This document shows positions 52,156 through 64,000 of a DNA stretch of 64,000 bases, piece after piece (position 1 is the first letter of the stretch; every line of letters begins with the position of its first letter). The stretch spans positions 248,001 to 312,000 of the forward strand of contig CAUVYP010000262.1 in assembly GCA_963556195.1 (NCBI GenBank), read 5' to 3'. The notes beneath the pieces were generated by a model, which was not told the origin of the DNA, did not search any database, and saw only the letters and a list, made by a program, of their open reading frames with translations. A program made the translations under genes and the position numbers. Source of the DNA: Sepiola atlantica (taxonomy: Eukaryota > Mollusca > Cephalopoda > Sepiida > Sepiolidae).

Positions 52156-54387
52156 TTAGCGCGTTTTAAAGTTGATATCGCTTTTGTTTATAACTTCCAC
52201 ATTTGTTCGAATTGTGCAACGAAACTTTGCAGACAGTCGCGGAGACACATTTTCTACTGAAGTACCAAGTTTCAGAAGTGCAGCTCTTGTACTGCCGGAG
52301 ATATGTCGATACAAACTCAATACGCAAAACATCAACAAAATTTAGCGCGTTTTAAAGTTGATATCGCTTTTGTTTATAACTTCCACATTTGTTCGAATTG
52401 TGCAAGGAAACTTTGCAGACAGTCGCGGATAGGCCTTTTCTAGTGAAGTACCAAGTTTCAGAAGTGCAGCTCTAGTACTGCCGGAGATATGTCGATACAA
52501 ACTGAATACGCAAAACATCAAAAAAATTTAGCGCGTTTTAAAGTTGATATCGCTTTTGGTTATAACTTCCACATTTATTCGAAATGTGCAACGAAACTTT
52601 GCAGACAGTCGCGGATAGGCCTTTTCTAGTGAAGTACCAAGTTTCAGAAGTGCAGCTCTTGTACTGCCGGAGATATGCCGATACAAACTGAATACGTTAA
52701 ACATCAACAAAATTGAGCGCGTTTTAAAGTTGATATCGCTTTTGTTTATAACTTCCACATTTATTCGAATTGTGCAACGAAACTTTGCAGACAGTCGCGG
52801 AGACACATTTTCTACTGAAGTACCAAGTTTCAGAAGTGCAGCTCTTGTACTGCCGGAGATATGTCGATACAAACTTAATACGCAAAACATCAACAAAATT
52901 TAGCGCGTTTTAAAGTTGATATCGCTTATGATTATAACTTCCACATTTATTCGAATTGTGCAACGAAACTTTGCAGACAGTCGCGGAGACACATTTTCTA
53001 CGGAAGTACCAAGTTTCAGAAGCGCAGCTCTTGTACTGCCGGAGATATGTCGATACAAACTTAATACGCAAAACATCAACAAAATTTAGCGCGTTTTAAA
53101 GTTGATATCGCTTTTGTTTATAACTTCCACATTTATTCGAATTGTGCAACGAAACTTTGCAGACAGTCGCGGATAGGCCTTTTCTAGTGAAGTACCAAGT
53201 TTCAGAAGTGCAGCTCTTGTACTGCCGGAGATATCCCGATACAAACTGAATACGCAAAACATCAACAAAATTTAGCGCGTTTTAAAGTTGATATCGCTTT
53301 TGATTATAACTTTCACATTTATTCGAATTGTGCAACGAAACTTTGCAGACAACCGCGGAGACACATTTTCTACTGAAGTACCAAGGTTCAGAAGTGCAGC
53401 TCTTGTACTGCCGGAGATATGTCGATACAAACTGAATACGTAAAACATCAACAAAATTTAGCGCGTTTTAAAGTTGATATCGCTTTTGTTTATAACTTCC
53501 ACATTTGTTCGAATTGTGCAACGAAACTTTGCAGACAGTCGCGGATAGGCCTTTTCTAGTGAAGTACCAAGTTTCAGAAGTGCAGCTCTAGTACTGCCGG
53601 AGATATGTCGATACAAACTGAATACGCAAAACATCAAAAAAGTTTAGCGCGTTTTAAAGTTGATATCGCTTTTGTTTATAACTTCCACATTTATTCGAAT
53701 TGTGCAACGAAACTTTGCAGACAGTCGGGGAGACACATTTTCTACTGAAGTACCAAGTTTCAGAAGTGCAGCTCTTGTACTGCCGGGGATATGTCGATAC
53801 AAACTTAATACGCAAAACATCAACAAAATTTAGCGCGTTTTAAAGTTGATATCGCTTTTGTTTATAACTTTCACATTTTTTCGAATTGTGCAACGAAACT
53901 TTGCAGACAGTCGCGGAGACACATTTTCTACTGAAGTACCAAGTTTCAGAAGTGCAGCTCTTGTACTGCCGGAGATATGTCGATACAAACTGAATACGCA
54001 AAACATCAACAAAATTTAGCGCGTTTTAAATATGATATCGCTTTTGTTAATAACTTCCACATTTATTCGAATTGTGCAACGAAACTTTGCAGACAGTCGC
54101 GGAGACACATTTTCTACTGAAGTACCAAGTTTCAGAAGTGCAGCTCTGGTACTGCCGGAGATATGTCGATACAAACTTAATACGCAAAACATCAACAAAA
54201 TTTAGCGCGTTTTAAAGTTGATATCGCTTATGATTATAACTTCCACATTTATTCGAATTGTGCAACGAAACTTTGCAGACAGTCGCGGAGACACATTTTC
54301 TACTGAAGTACCAAGTTTCAGAAGTGCAGCTCCTGTACTGCCGGAGATATGTCGATACAAACTGAATACGCAAAACATCAACAAAAT
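52156..54387. repeat. 12-monomer tandem duplication, copy 1 (2232 bp)
   Basis: The next block repeats the same order at an offset of 2232 bp (12 x 186). Shared rare variants are ACAAACTCAATACG (about 52313 and 54545), TTTTGGTTATAAC with TTCGAAATGTG, ATACGTTAAAC, CAGAAGCGCAGC, GTCGGGGAGAC (about 53725 and 55957), CCGGGGATATG, ACTTTCACATTTTTTCG, CTCTGGTACTG and CTCCTGTACTG. Copy 1 has a private AAAAAAGTTTAGCG near 53637. Confidence 0.85.
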
Positions 54388-56619
54388 TTAGCGCGTTTTA
54401 AAGTTGATATCGCTTTTGTTTATAACTTCCACATTTGTTCGAATTGTGCAACGAAACTTTGCAGACAGTCGCGGAGACACATTTTCTACTGAAGTACCAA
54501 GTTTCAGAAGTGCAGCTCTTGTACTGCCGGAGATATGTCGATACAAACTCAATACGCAAAACATCAACAAAATTTAGCGCGTTTTAAAGTTGATATCGCT
54601 TTTGTTTATAACTTCCACATTTGTTCGAATTGTGCAAGGAAACTTTGCAGACAGTCGCGGATAGGCCTTTTCTAGTGAAGTACCAAGTTTCAGAAGTGCA
54701 GCTCTAGTACTGCCGGAGATATGTCGATACAAACTGAATACGCAAAACATCAAAAAAATTTAGCGCGTTTTAAAGTTGATATCGCTTTTGGTTATAACTT
54801 CCACATTTATTCGAAATGTGCAACGAAACTTTGCAGACAGTCGCGGATAGGCCTTTTCTAGTGAAGTACCAAGTTTCAGAAGTGCAGCTCTTGTACTGCC
54901 GGAGATATGCCGATACAAACTGAATACGTTAAACATCAACAAAATTGAGCGCGTTTTAAAGTTGATATCGCTTTTGTTTATAACTTCCACATTTATTCGA
55001 ATTGTGCAACGAAACTTTGCAGACAGTCGCGGAGACACATTTTCTACTGAAGTACCAAGTTTCAGAAGTGCAGCTCTTGTACTGCCGGAGATATGTCGAT
55101 ACAAACTTAATACGCAAAACATCAACAAAATTTAGCGCGTTTTAAAGTTGATATCGCTTATGATTATAACTTCCACATTTATTCGAATTGTGCAACGAAA
55201 CTTTGCAGACAGTCGCGGAGACACATTTTCTACGGAAGTACCAAGTTTCAGAAGCGCAGCTCTTGTACTGCCGGAGATATGTCGATACAAACTTAATACG
55301 CAAAACATCAACAAAATTTAGCGCGTTTTAAAGTTGATATCGCTTTTGTTTATAACTTCCACATTTATTCGAATTGTGCAACGAAACTTTGCAGACAGTC
55401 GCGGATAGGCCTTTTCTAGTGAAGTACCAAGTTTCAGAAGTGCAGCTCTTGTACTGCCGGAGATATCCCGATACAAACTGAATACGCAAAACATCAACAA
55501 AATTTAGCGCGTTTTAAAGTTGATATCGCTTTTGATTATAACTTTCACATTTATTCGAATTGTGCAACGAAACTTTGCAGACAACCGCGGAGACACATTT
55601 TCTACTGAAGTACCAAGGTTCAGAAGTGCAGCTCTTGTACTGCCGGAGATATGTCGATACAAACTGAATACGTAAAACATCAACAAAATTTAGCGCGTTT
55701 TAAAGTTGATATCGCTTTTGTTTATAACTTCCACATTTGTTCGAATTGTGCAACGAAACTTTGCAGACAGTCGCGGATAGGCCTTTTCTAGTGAAGTACC
55801 AAGTTTCAGAAGTGCAGCTCTAGTACTGCCGGAGATATGTCGATACAAACTGAATACGCAAAACATCAAAAAAATTTAGCGCGTTTTAAAGTTGATATCG
55901 CTTTTGTTTATAACTTCCACATTTATTCGAATTGTGCAACGAAACTTTGCAGACAGTCGGGGAGACACATTTTCTACTGAAGTACCAAGTTTCAGAAGTG
56001 CAGCTCTTGTACTGCCGGGGATATGTCGATACAAACTTAATACGCAAAACATCAACAAAATTTAGCGCGTTTTAAAGTTGATATCGCTTTTGTTTATAAC
56101 TTTCACATTTTTTCGAATTGTGCAACGAAACTTTGCAGACAGTCGCGGAGACACATTTTCTACTGAAGTACCAAGTTTCAGAAGTGCAGCTCTTGTACTG
56201 CCGGATATATGTCGATACAAACTGAATACGCAAAACATCAACAAAATTTAGCGCGTTTTAAATATGATATCGCTTTTGTTAATAACTTCCACATTTATTC
56301 GAATTGTGCAACGAAACTTTGCAGACAGTCGCGGAGACACATTTTCTACTGAAGTACCAAGTTTCAGAAGTGCAGCTCTGGTACTGCCGGAGATATGTCG
56401 ATACAAACTTAATACGCAAAACATCAACAAAATTTAGCGCGTTTTAAAGTTGATATCGCTTATGATTATAACTTCCACATTTATTCGAATTGTGCAACGA
56501 AACTTTGCAGACAGTCGCGGAGACACATTTTCTACTGAAGTACCAAGTTTACGAAGTGCAGCTCCTGTACTGCCGGAGATATGTCGATACAAACTGAATA
56601 CGCAAAACATCAACAAAAT
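54388..56619. repeat. 12-monomer tandem duplication, copy 2 (2232 bp)
   Basis: This is the partner of 52156-54387, with the same rare variants in the same order and no net indel. Private changes are CCGGATATATG near 56203 and AGTTTACGAAG near 56546. The few private differences suggest a recent event. Confidence 0.85.
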
Positions 56620-58665
56620 TTAGCGCGTTTTAAAGTTGATATCGCTTTTGATTATAACTTCCACATTTATTCGAATTGTGCAACGAAACTTTGCAGACAG
56701 TCGCCGATAGGCCTTTTCTACTGAAGTACCAAGTTTCAGAAGTGCAGCTCTAGTACTGCCGGAGATATGTCGATACAAACTGAATACGCAAAACATCAAC
56801 AAAATTTAGCGCGTTTTAAAGTTGATATCGCTTTTGTTTATAACTTCCACATTTATTCGAATTGTGCAACGAAACTTTGCAGACAGTGGCGGATAGGCCT
56901 TTTCTAGTGAAGTACCAAGTTTCAGAAGTGCAGCTCTTGTACTGCCGGAGATCTCCCGATACAAACTGAATACGCAAAACATCAACAAAATTTTGCGCGT
57001 TTTAAAGTTGATATCGCTTTTGATTATAACTTCCACATTTATTCGAATTGTGCAACGAAACTTTGCAGACAGTCGCGGATAGGCCTTTTCTACTGAAGTA
57101 CCAAGTTTCAGAAGTGCAGCTCTAGTACTGCCGGTGATATGTCGATACAAACTGAATACGCAAAACATCAACAAAATTTAGCGCGTTTCAAATATGATAT
57201 CGCTTTTGTTTATAACTTCCACATTTATTCGAATTGTACAACGAAACTTTGCAGACAGTCGCGGAGACACATTTTCTACTGAAGTACCAAGTTTCAGAAG
57301 TGCAGCTCTTGTACTGCCGGAGATATGTCGATACAAACTTAATACGCAAAACATCAACAAAATTTAGCGCGTTTTAAAGTTGATATCGCTTTTGTTTATA
57401 ACTTCCACATTTGTTCGAATTGTGCAACGAAACTTTGCAGACAGTCGCGGAGACACATTTTCTACTGAAGTACCAAGTTTCAGAAGTGCAGCTCTTGTAC
57501 TGTGGGAGATATGTCGATACAAACTTAATACGCAAAACATCAACAAAATTTAGCGCGTTTTAAAGTTGATATCGCTTTTGTTTATAACTTCCACATTTAT
57601 TCGAATTGTGCAACGAAACTTTGCAGACAGTCGCGGATAGGCCTTTTTTAGTGAAGTACACAGTTTCAGAAGTGCAGCTCTAGTACTGCCGGAGATATCC
57701 CGATACAAACTGAATACGCAAAACATCAACAAAATTTAGCGCGTTTTAAAGTTGATATCGCTTTTGATTATAACTTCCACATTTATTCGAATTGTGCAAC
57801 GAAACTTTGCAGACAACCGCGGAGACACATTTTCTACTGAAGTACCAAGTTTCAGAAGTGCAGCTCTTGTACTGCCGGAGATATGTCGATACAAACTGAA
57901 TACGTAAAACATCAACAAAATTTAGCGCGTTTTAAAGTTGATATCGCTTTTGTTTATAACTTCCACATTTGTTCGAATTGTGCAACGAAACTTTGCAGAC
58001 AGTCGCGGATCGGCCTTTTCTAGTGAAGTACCAAGTTTCAGAAGAGAAGCTCTAGTACTGCCGGAGATATGTCGATACAAACTGAATACGCAAAACATCA
58101 AAAAAATTTAGCGCGTTTTAAAGTTGATATCGCTTTTGTTTATAACTTTCACATTTATTCGAATTGTGCAACGAAACTTTGCAGACAGTCGCGGATAGGC
58201 CTTTTCTAGTGAAGTACCAAGTTTCAGAAGTGCAGCTCTAGTATTTCCGGAGATATGCCGATACAAACTGAATACGTAAAACATCAACAAAATTTAGCGC
58301 GTTTTAAAGTTGATATCGCTTTTGTTTATGACTTCCATATTTATTCGAATTGTGCAACGAAACTTTGCAGACAGTCGCGGAGACACATTTACTACTGAAC
58401 TACCAAGTTTCAGAAGTGCAGCTCTTGTACTGCCGGAGATATGTCGATACAAACTTAATACGCAAAACATCAACAAAATTTAGCGCGTTTTAAAGTTGAT
58501 ATCGCTTTTGTTTATAACTTCCACATTTGTTCGAATTGTGCAACGAAACTTTGCAGACAGTCGCGGATAGGCCTTTTCTAGTGAAGTACCAAGTTTCAGA
58601 AGTGCAGCTCTAGTACTGCCGGAGATATGTCGATACAAACTGAATACGCAAAACATCAACAAAAT
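56248..58665. repeat. 13-monomer HOR, copy 1 of 3 (2418 bp)
   Basis: The order AAATATGATATC with CTCTGGTACTG, GATATCGCTTATG with CTCCTGTACTG, GTCGCCGATAGG, GTGGCGGATAGG with GATCTCCC, TTTTGCGCG, CCGGTGATATG, GTACTGTGGGAG, GTACACAG, TCGGATCGGCC (58006), and GTATTTCCGG repeats in the next block. The offset is 2418 bp (13 x 186). A private GCGTTTCAAATATG occurs near 57183. Confidence 0.85.
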
Positions 58666-61082
58666 TTAGCGCGTTTTAAATATGATATCGCTTTTGTTAA
58701 TAACTTCCACATTTATTCGAATTGTGCAACGAAACTTTGCAGACAGTCGCGGAGACACATTTTCTACTGAAGTACCAAGTTTCAGAAGTGCAGCTCTGGT
58801 ACTGCCGGAGATATGTCGATACAAACTTAATACGCAAAACATCAACAAAATTTAGCGCGTTTTAAAGTTGATATCGCTTATGATTATAACTTCCACATTT
58901 ATTCGAATTGTGCAACGAAACTTTGCAGACAGTCGCGGAGACACATTTTCTACTGAAGTACCAAGTTTCAGAAGTGCAGCTCCTGTACTGCCGGAGATAT
59001 GTCGATACAAACTGAATACGCAAAACATCAACAAAATTTAGCGACTTTTAAAGTTGATATCGCTTTTGATTATAACTTCCACATTTATTCGAATTGTGCA
59101 ACGAAACTTTGCAGACAGTCGCCGATAGGCCTTTTCTACTGAAGTACCAAGTTTCAGAAGTGCAGCTCTAGTACTGCCGGAGATATGTCGATACAAACTG
59201 AATACGCAAAACATCAACAAAATTTAGCGCGTTTTAAAGTTGATATCGCTTTTGTTTATAACTTCCACATTTATTCGAATTGTGCAACGAAACTTTGACG
59301 ACAGTGGCGGATAGGCCTTTTCTAGTGAAGTACCAAGTTTCAGAAGTGCAGCTCTTGTACTGCCGGAGATCTCCCGATACAAACTGAATACGCAAAACAT
59401 CAACAAAATTTTGCGCGTTTTAAAGTTGATATCGCTTTTGATTATAACTTCCACATTTATTCGAATTGTGCAACGAAACTTTGCAGACAGTCGCGGATAG
59501 GCCTTTTCTACTGAAGTACCAAGTTTCAGAAGTGCAGCTCTAGTACTGCCGGTGATATGTCGATACAAACTGAATACGCAAAACATCAACAAAATTTAGC
59601 GCGTTTTAAATATGATATCGCTTTTGTTTATAACTTCCACATTTATTCGAATTGTACAACGAAACTTTGCAGACAGTCGCGGAGACACATTTTCTACTGA
59701 AGTACCAAGTTTCAGAAGTGCAGCTCTTGTACTGCCGGAGATATGTCGATACAAACTTAATACGCAAAACATCAACAAAATTTAGCGCGTTTTAAAGTTG
59801 ATATCGCTTTTGTTTATAACTTCCACATTTGTTCGAATTGTGCAACGAAACTTTGCAGACAGTCGCGGAGACACATTTTCTACTGAAGTACCAAGTTTCA
59901 GAAGTGCAGCTCTTGTACTGTGGGAGATATGTCGATACAAACTTAATACGCAAAACATCAACAAAATTAGCGCGTTTTAAAGTTGATATCGCTTTTGTTT
60001 ATAACTTCCACATTTATTCGAATTGTGCAACGAAACTTTGCAGACAGTCGCGGATAGGCCTTTTTTAGTGAAGTACACAGTTTCAGAAGTGCAGCTCTAG
60101 TACTGCCGGAGATATCCCGATACAAACTGAATACGCAAAACATCAACAAAATTTAGCGCGTTTTAAAGTTGATATCGCTTTTGATTATAACTTCCACATT
60201 TATTCGAATTGTGCAACGAAACTTTGCAGACAACCGCGGAGACACATTTTCTACTGAAGTACCAAGTTTCAGAAGTGCAGCTCTTGTACTGCCGGAGATA
60301 TGTCGATACAAACTGAATACGTAAAACATCAACAAAATTTAGCGCGTTTTAAAGTTGATATCGCTTTTGTTTATAACTTCCACATTTGTTCGAATTGTGC
60401 AACGAAACTTTGCAGACAGTCGCGGATCGGCCTTTTCTAGTGAAGTACCAAGTTTCAGAAGAGAAGCTCTAGTACTGCCGGAGATATGTCGATACAAACT
60501 GAATACGCAAAACATCAAAAAAATTTAGCGCGTTTTAAAGTTGATATCGCTTTTGTTTATAACTTTCACATTTATTCGAATTGTGCAACGAAACTTTGCA
60601 GACAGTCGCGGATAGGCCTTTTCTAGTGAAGTACCAAGTTTCAGAAGTGCAGCTCTAGTATTTCCGGAGATATGCCGATACAAACTGAATACGTAAAACA
60701 TCAACAAAATTTAGCGCGTTTTAAAGTTGATATCGCTTTTGTTTATGACTTCCATATTTATTCGAATTGTGCAACGAAACTTTGCAGACAGTCGCGGAGA
60801 CACATTTACTACTGAACTACCAAGTTTCAGAAGTGCAGCTCTTGTACTGCCGGAGATATGTCGATACAAACTTAATACGCAAAACATCAACAAAATTTAG
60901 CGCGTTTTAAAGTTGATATCGCTTTTGTTTATAACTTCCACATTTGTTCGAATTGTGCAACGAAACTTTGCAGACAGTCGCGGATAGGCCTTTTCTAGTG
61001 AAGTACCAAGTTTCAGAAGTGCAGCTCTAGTACTGCCGGAGATATGTCGATACAAACTGAATACGCAAAACATCAACAAAAT
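58666..61082. repeat. 13-monomer HOR, copy 2 of 3 (2417 bp)
   Basis: This copy carries the same order of variants as 56248-58665. It is one base short because of a deletion at about 59967 (AAAATTAGCG). Private changes are GCGACTTTTAAAG near 59041 and TTTGACGACAGTGG near 59295. Confidence 0.85.
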
Positions 61083-63500
61083 TTAGCGCGTTTTAAAGTT
61101 GATATCGCTTTTGTTTATAACTTCCACATTTATTCGAATTGTGCAACGAAACTTTGCAGACAGTCGCGGATACGCCTTTTCTACTGAAGTACCAAGTTTC
61201 AGAAGTGCAGCTCTAGTACTGCCGGAGATATGCCGATACAAACTGAATACGTAAAACATCAACAAAATTTAGCGCGTTTTAAAGTTTATATCGCTTTTGT
61301 TTATAACTTCCACATTTATACGAATTGTGCAACGAAACTTTGCAGACAGTCGCTAAGACACCTTTTCTACCGAAGTACCAAGTTTCAGAAGTGCAGCTCT
61401 TGTACTGCCGGAGATATGTCGATACAAACTTAATACGCAAAACATTAACAAAATTTAGCGCGTTTTAAAGTTGATATCGCTTTTGATTATAACTTCCACA
61501 TTTATTCGAATTGTGCAACGAAACTTTGCAGACAGTCGCCGATAGGCCTTTTCTAGTGAAGTACCAAGTTTCAGAAGTGCAGCTTTTGTACTGCCGGAGA
61601 TCTCCCGATACAAACTGAATACGCAAAACATCAACAAAATTTAGCGCGTTTTAAAGTTGATATCGCTTTTGATTATAACTTCCACATTTATTCGAATTGT
61701 GCAACGAAACTTTGCAGACAGTCGCGGATAGGCCTTTTCTACTGAAGTACCAAGTTTCAGAAGTGCAGCTCTAGTACTGCCGGAGATATGTCGATACAAA
61801 CTGAATACGCAAAACATCAACAAAATTTAGCGCGTTTTAAAGTTGATATCGCTTTTGTTTATAACTTATACATTTATTCGAATTGTGCACCGAAACTTTG
61901 CAGACAGTCGCGGATAAGCCTTTTCTAGTGAAGTACCAAGTTTCAGAAGTGCCGCTCTAGTACTGCCGGAGATATGTCGATACAAACTGAATACGCAAAA
62001 CATCAACAAAATTTAACGCGTTTTAAAGTTGATATCGCTTTTGTTTATAACTTCCACATTTATTCGAATTGTGCAACGAAACTTTGCAGACAGTCGCGGA
62101 GACACATGTTCTACTGAAGTACCAAGTTTCAGAAGTGCAGCTCTTGTACTGCTGGAGATATGTCGATACAAACTTAATACGCAAAACATCAACAAAATTT
62201 AGCGCGTTTTAAAGTTGATATCGCTTTTGTTTATAACTTCCACATTTGTTCGAATTGTGCAACGAAACTTTGCAGACAGTCGCGGAGACACATTTTCTAC
62301 TGAAGTACCAAGTTTCAGAAGTGCAGCTCTTGTACTGCCGGAGATATGTCGATACAAACTTAATACGCAAAACATCAACAGAATTTAGCGCGTTTTAAAG
62401 TTGATATCGCTTTTGTTTATAACTTCCACATTTATTCGAATTGTGCAACGAAACTTTGCAGACAGTCGCGGATAGGCCTTTTCTAGTGAAGTACACAGTT
62501 TCAGAAGTGCAGCTCTAGTACTGCCGGAGATATCCCGATACAAACTGAATACGCAAAACATCAACAAAATTTAGCGCGTTTTAAAGTTGATATCGCTTTT
62601 GATTATAACTTCCACATTTATTCGAATTGTGCAACGAAACTTTGCAGACAACCGCGGAGACACATTTTCTACTGAAGTACCAAGTTTCAGAAGTGCAGCT
62701 CTAGTACTGCCGGAGATATGTCGATACAAACTGAATACGTAAAACATCAACAAAATTTAGCGAATTTTAAAGTTGATATCGCTTTTGTTTATAACTTCCA
62801 CATTTGTTCGAATTGTGCAACGAAACTTTGCAGACAGTCGCGGATCGGCCTTTTCTAGTGAAGTACCAAGTTTCAGAAGAGAAGCTCTAGTACTGCCGGA
62901 GATATGTCGATACAAACTGAATACGCAAAACATCAAAAAAATTTAGCGCGTTTTAAAGTTGATATCGCTTTTGTTTATAACTTTCACATTTATTCGAATT
63001 GTGCAACGAAACTTTGCAGACAGTCGCGGATAGGCCTTTTCTAGTTAAGTACCAAGTTTCAGAAGTGCAGCTCTAGTATTTCCGGAGATATGCCGATACA
63101 AACTGAATACGTAAAACATCAACAAAATTTAGCGCGTTTTAAAGTAGATATCTCTTTTGTTTATTACTTCCATATTTATTCGAATTGTGCAACGAAACTT
63201 TGCAGACAGTCGCGGAGACACATTTACTACTGAACTACCAAGTTTCAGAAGTGCAGCTCTTGTACTGCCGGAGATATGTCAATACAAACTTAATACGCAA
63301 AACATCAACAAAATTTAGCGCGTTTTAAAGTTGATATCGCTTTTGTTTATAACTTCCACATTTGTTCGAATTGTGCAACGAAACTTTGCAGACAGTCGCG
63401 GATAGGCCTTTTCTAGTGAAGTACCAAGTTTCAGAAGTGCAGCTCTAGTACTGCCGGAGATATGTCGATACAAACTGAATACGCAAAACATCAACAAAAT
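61083..63500. repeat. 13-monomer HOR, copy 3 of 3, with replaced first half
   Basis: From about 62385 this block follows 59967-61082 at an offset of 2418 bp (GTACACAG with GATATCCC; TCGGATCGGCC at 60423 and 62841; GTATTTCCGG; TTATNACTTCC). The first half differs and resembles 49551-50100 instead (CATTTATACGAATTG, TCGCTAAGACACC, GATCTCCC). The match then continues past the block end, 63501-64000 following 61083-61580. The period is kept although the content of half the unit has been exchanged. Confidence 0.7.
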
Positions 63501-64000
63501 TTAGCGCGTTTTAAAGTTGATATCGCTTTTGTTTATAACTTCCACATTTATTCGAATTGTGCAACGAAACTTTGCAGACAGTCGCGGATAGGCTTTTTCT
63601 ACTGAAGTACCAAGTTTCAGAAGTGCAGCTCTAGTACTGCCGGAGATATGCCGATACAAACTGAATACGTAAAACATCAACAAAATTTAGCGCGTTTTAA
63701 AGTTTATATCGCTTTTGTTTATAACTTCCACATTTATACGAATTGTGCAACGAAACTTTGCAGACAGTCGCTAAGACACCTTTTCTACTGAAGTACCAAG
63801 TTTCAGAAGTGCAGCTCTTGTACTGCCGGAGATATGTCGATACAAACTTAATACGCAAAACATCAACAAAATTTAGCGCGTTTTAAAGTTGATATCGCTT
63901 TTGATTATAACTTCCACATTTATTCGAATTGTGCAACGAAACTTTGCAGACAGTCGCCGATAAGCCTTTTCTAGTGAAGTACCAAGTTTCAGAAGTGCAG

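Larger units (their letters stand above)
1..64000. repeat. Tandem satellite array, 186-bp monomer, about 344 copies, head to tail
   Basis: The same unit recurs from the first to the last base. Its landmarks, in order, are TTTAGCGCG, GTTGATATCGC, CACATTTATTCGAATTG, ACTTTGCAGAC, GAAGTACCAAG, GTACTGCCGG, CGATACAAACT and CAAAACATCAAC. The spacing is 186 bp over most of the window and 183-186 bp in many left-hand monomers. All monomers have the same orientation, and I found no inversion, transposon insertion or unique-sequence spacer. Both edges lie inside a monomer, so the array is longer than the window. Satellites with a monomer near nucleosome-plus-linker length and a higher-order structure are characteristic of eukaryotic centromeres and pericentromeres; that role is inference here. 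I do not recognise the satellite family. Confidence 0.97.
22760..64000. repeat. Right domain: homogenised, strictly phased satellite
   Basis: Monomer starts keep 186-bp register with very few slips: +1 at about 24434, 24993, 27235 and 51034, -1 at about 25280 (CCTTTCTAG), and -1 at about 59967 (AAAATTAGCG). Variants private to this domain include TTGAGCGCG, GATCTCCC, GATATCCC, TTTTAAATATGATATC, GTGGCGGATAGG, TCGGATCGGCC with AGAAGAGAAGC, and CATTTATAGTAATTG. The domain is a mosaic of recent tandem duplications listed separately. High local similarity with low indel content is what repeated unequal crossover or gene conversion would produce; that mechanism is inference. Confidence 0.8.

Noticed and set aside
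284..63683. About 60-codon minus-strand open frames in nearly every monomer, sometimes fused to about 122 codons
   Set aside because: The monomer is 62 codons long, so any open frame repeats automatically. Nearly every unit has the same TAA stop, most frames begin at TTG, and the fused versions arise from one TAA-to-TCA change (TTGAGCGCG on the plus strand) or from other stop losses. One- and two-base indels in the left domain break the frame freely. I see no ribosome-binding, promoter or codon pattern of a real gene.
1..64000. CRISPR array
   Set aside because: There are no short direct repeats separated by unique spacers. The entire 186-bp unit is repeated and variants are shared between units.
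1..64000. Tandem rRNA, 5S or tRNA gene cluster
   Set aside because: No rRNA core sequence is visible. The ATTCGAATT segment only faintly resembles a tRNA B box, and no A box, cloverleaf or terminator run accompanies it.
1..64000. Transposon, LTR or retroelement fragments, or a mobile element that spread the array
   Set aside because: I saw no terminal inverted repeats, target duplications, poly-A tails or non-monomer sequence anywhere in the window.
1..64000. Telomeric repeats, replication origin or promoter elements
   Set aside because: No TTAGG/TTAGGG-type runs were seen. Short AT-rich words such as TTTATAAC occur in every monomer and give no specific support for an origin or TATA box.

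Overview
The whole 64 kb window is one uninterrupted tandem satellite DNA array. I see no gene, RNA gene or mobile element. The basic unit is 186 bp, so about 344 monomers lie head to tail in a single orientation, and both window edges fall inside the array. A reference monomer (30393-30578) has 72 G+C of 186 (38.7%) and 10 CpG, about 1.4 times the number expected from its base composition. Satellite arrays of this length with nested higher-order repeats (HORs) are typical of eukaryotic centromeric or pericentromeric heterochromatin. I do not recognise the family and cannot name the organism. The lack of CpG depletion fits a lightly methylated genome such as many invertebrates, but that is weak inference.

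There are two domains. The left domain (about 1-20.4 kb) is diverged. It has many small indels (monomers of roughly 183-186 bp), a 34-monomer HOR of 6315-6316 bp, and 14- to 15-monomer modules of about 2.6-2.8 kb. Its private markers are a one-base deletion in the TTTATAAC segment, a GTCAGTACAA variant and several shared one- or two-base deletions. These recur at HOR spacing. A transition zone (about 20.4-22.7 kb) contains a three-monomer duplication. The right domain (about 22.7-64 kb) is more homogeneous and almost strictly phased at 186 bp. I found only about six single-base indels in 41 kb, and one run from about 27.4 to 51.0 kb stays in exact 186-bp register. It is built from nested tandem duplications of 19, 13, 11, 6, 12 and again 13 monomers, plus single-monomer duplications.

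Because 186 is a multiple of three, every monomer shows the same roughly 60-codon open frame on the minus strand and similar short frames on the plus strand. These are by-products of periodicity and are not annotated as genes. The annotation therefore describes the repeat hierarchy, its diagnostic variants, possible protein-binding or structural elements in the monomer, and recombination breakpoints. Copy relationships were read from shared diagnostic variants and constant coordinate offsets, not from computed alignments, so block edges are approximate unless stated.
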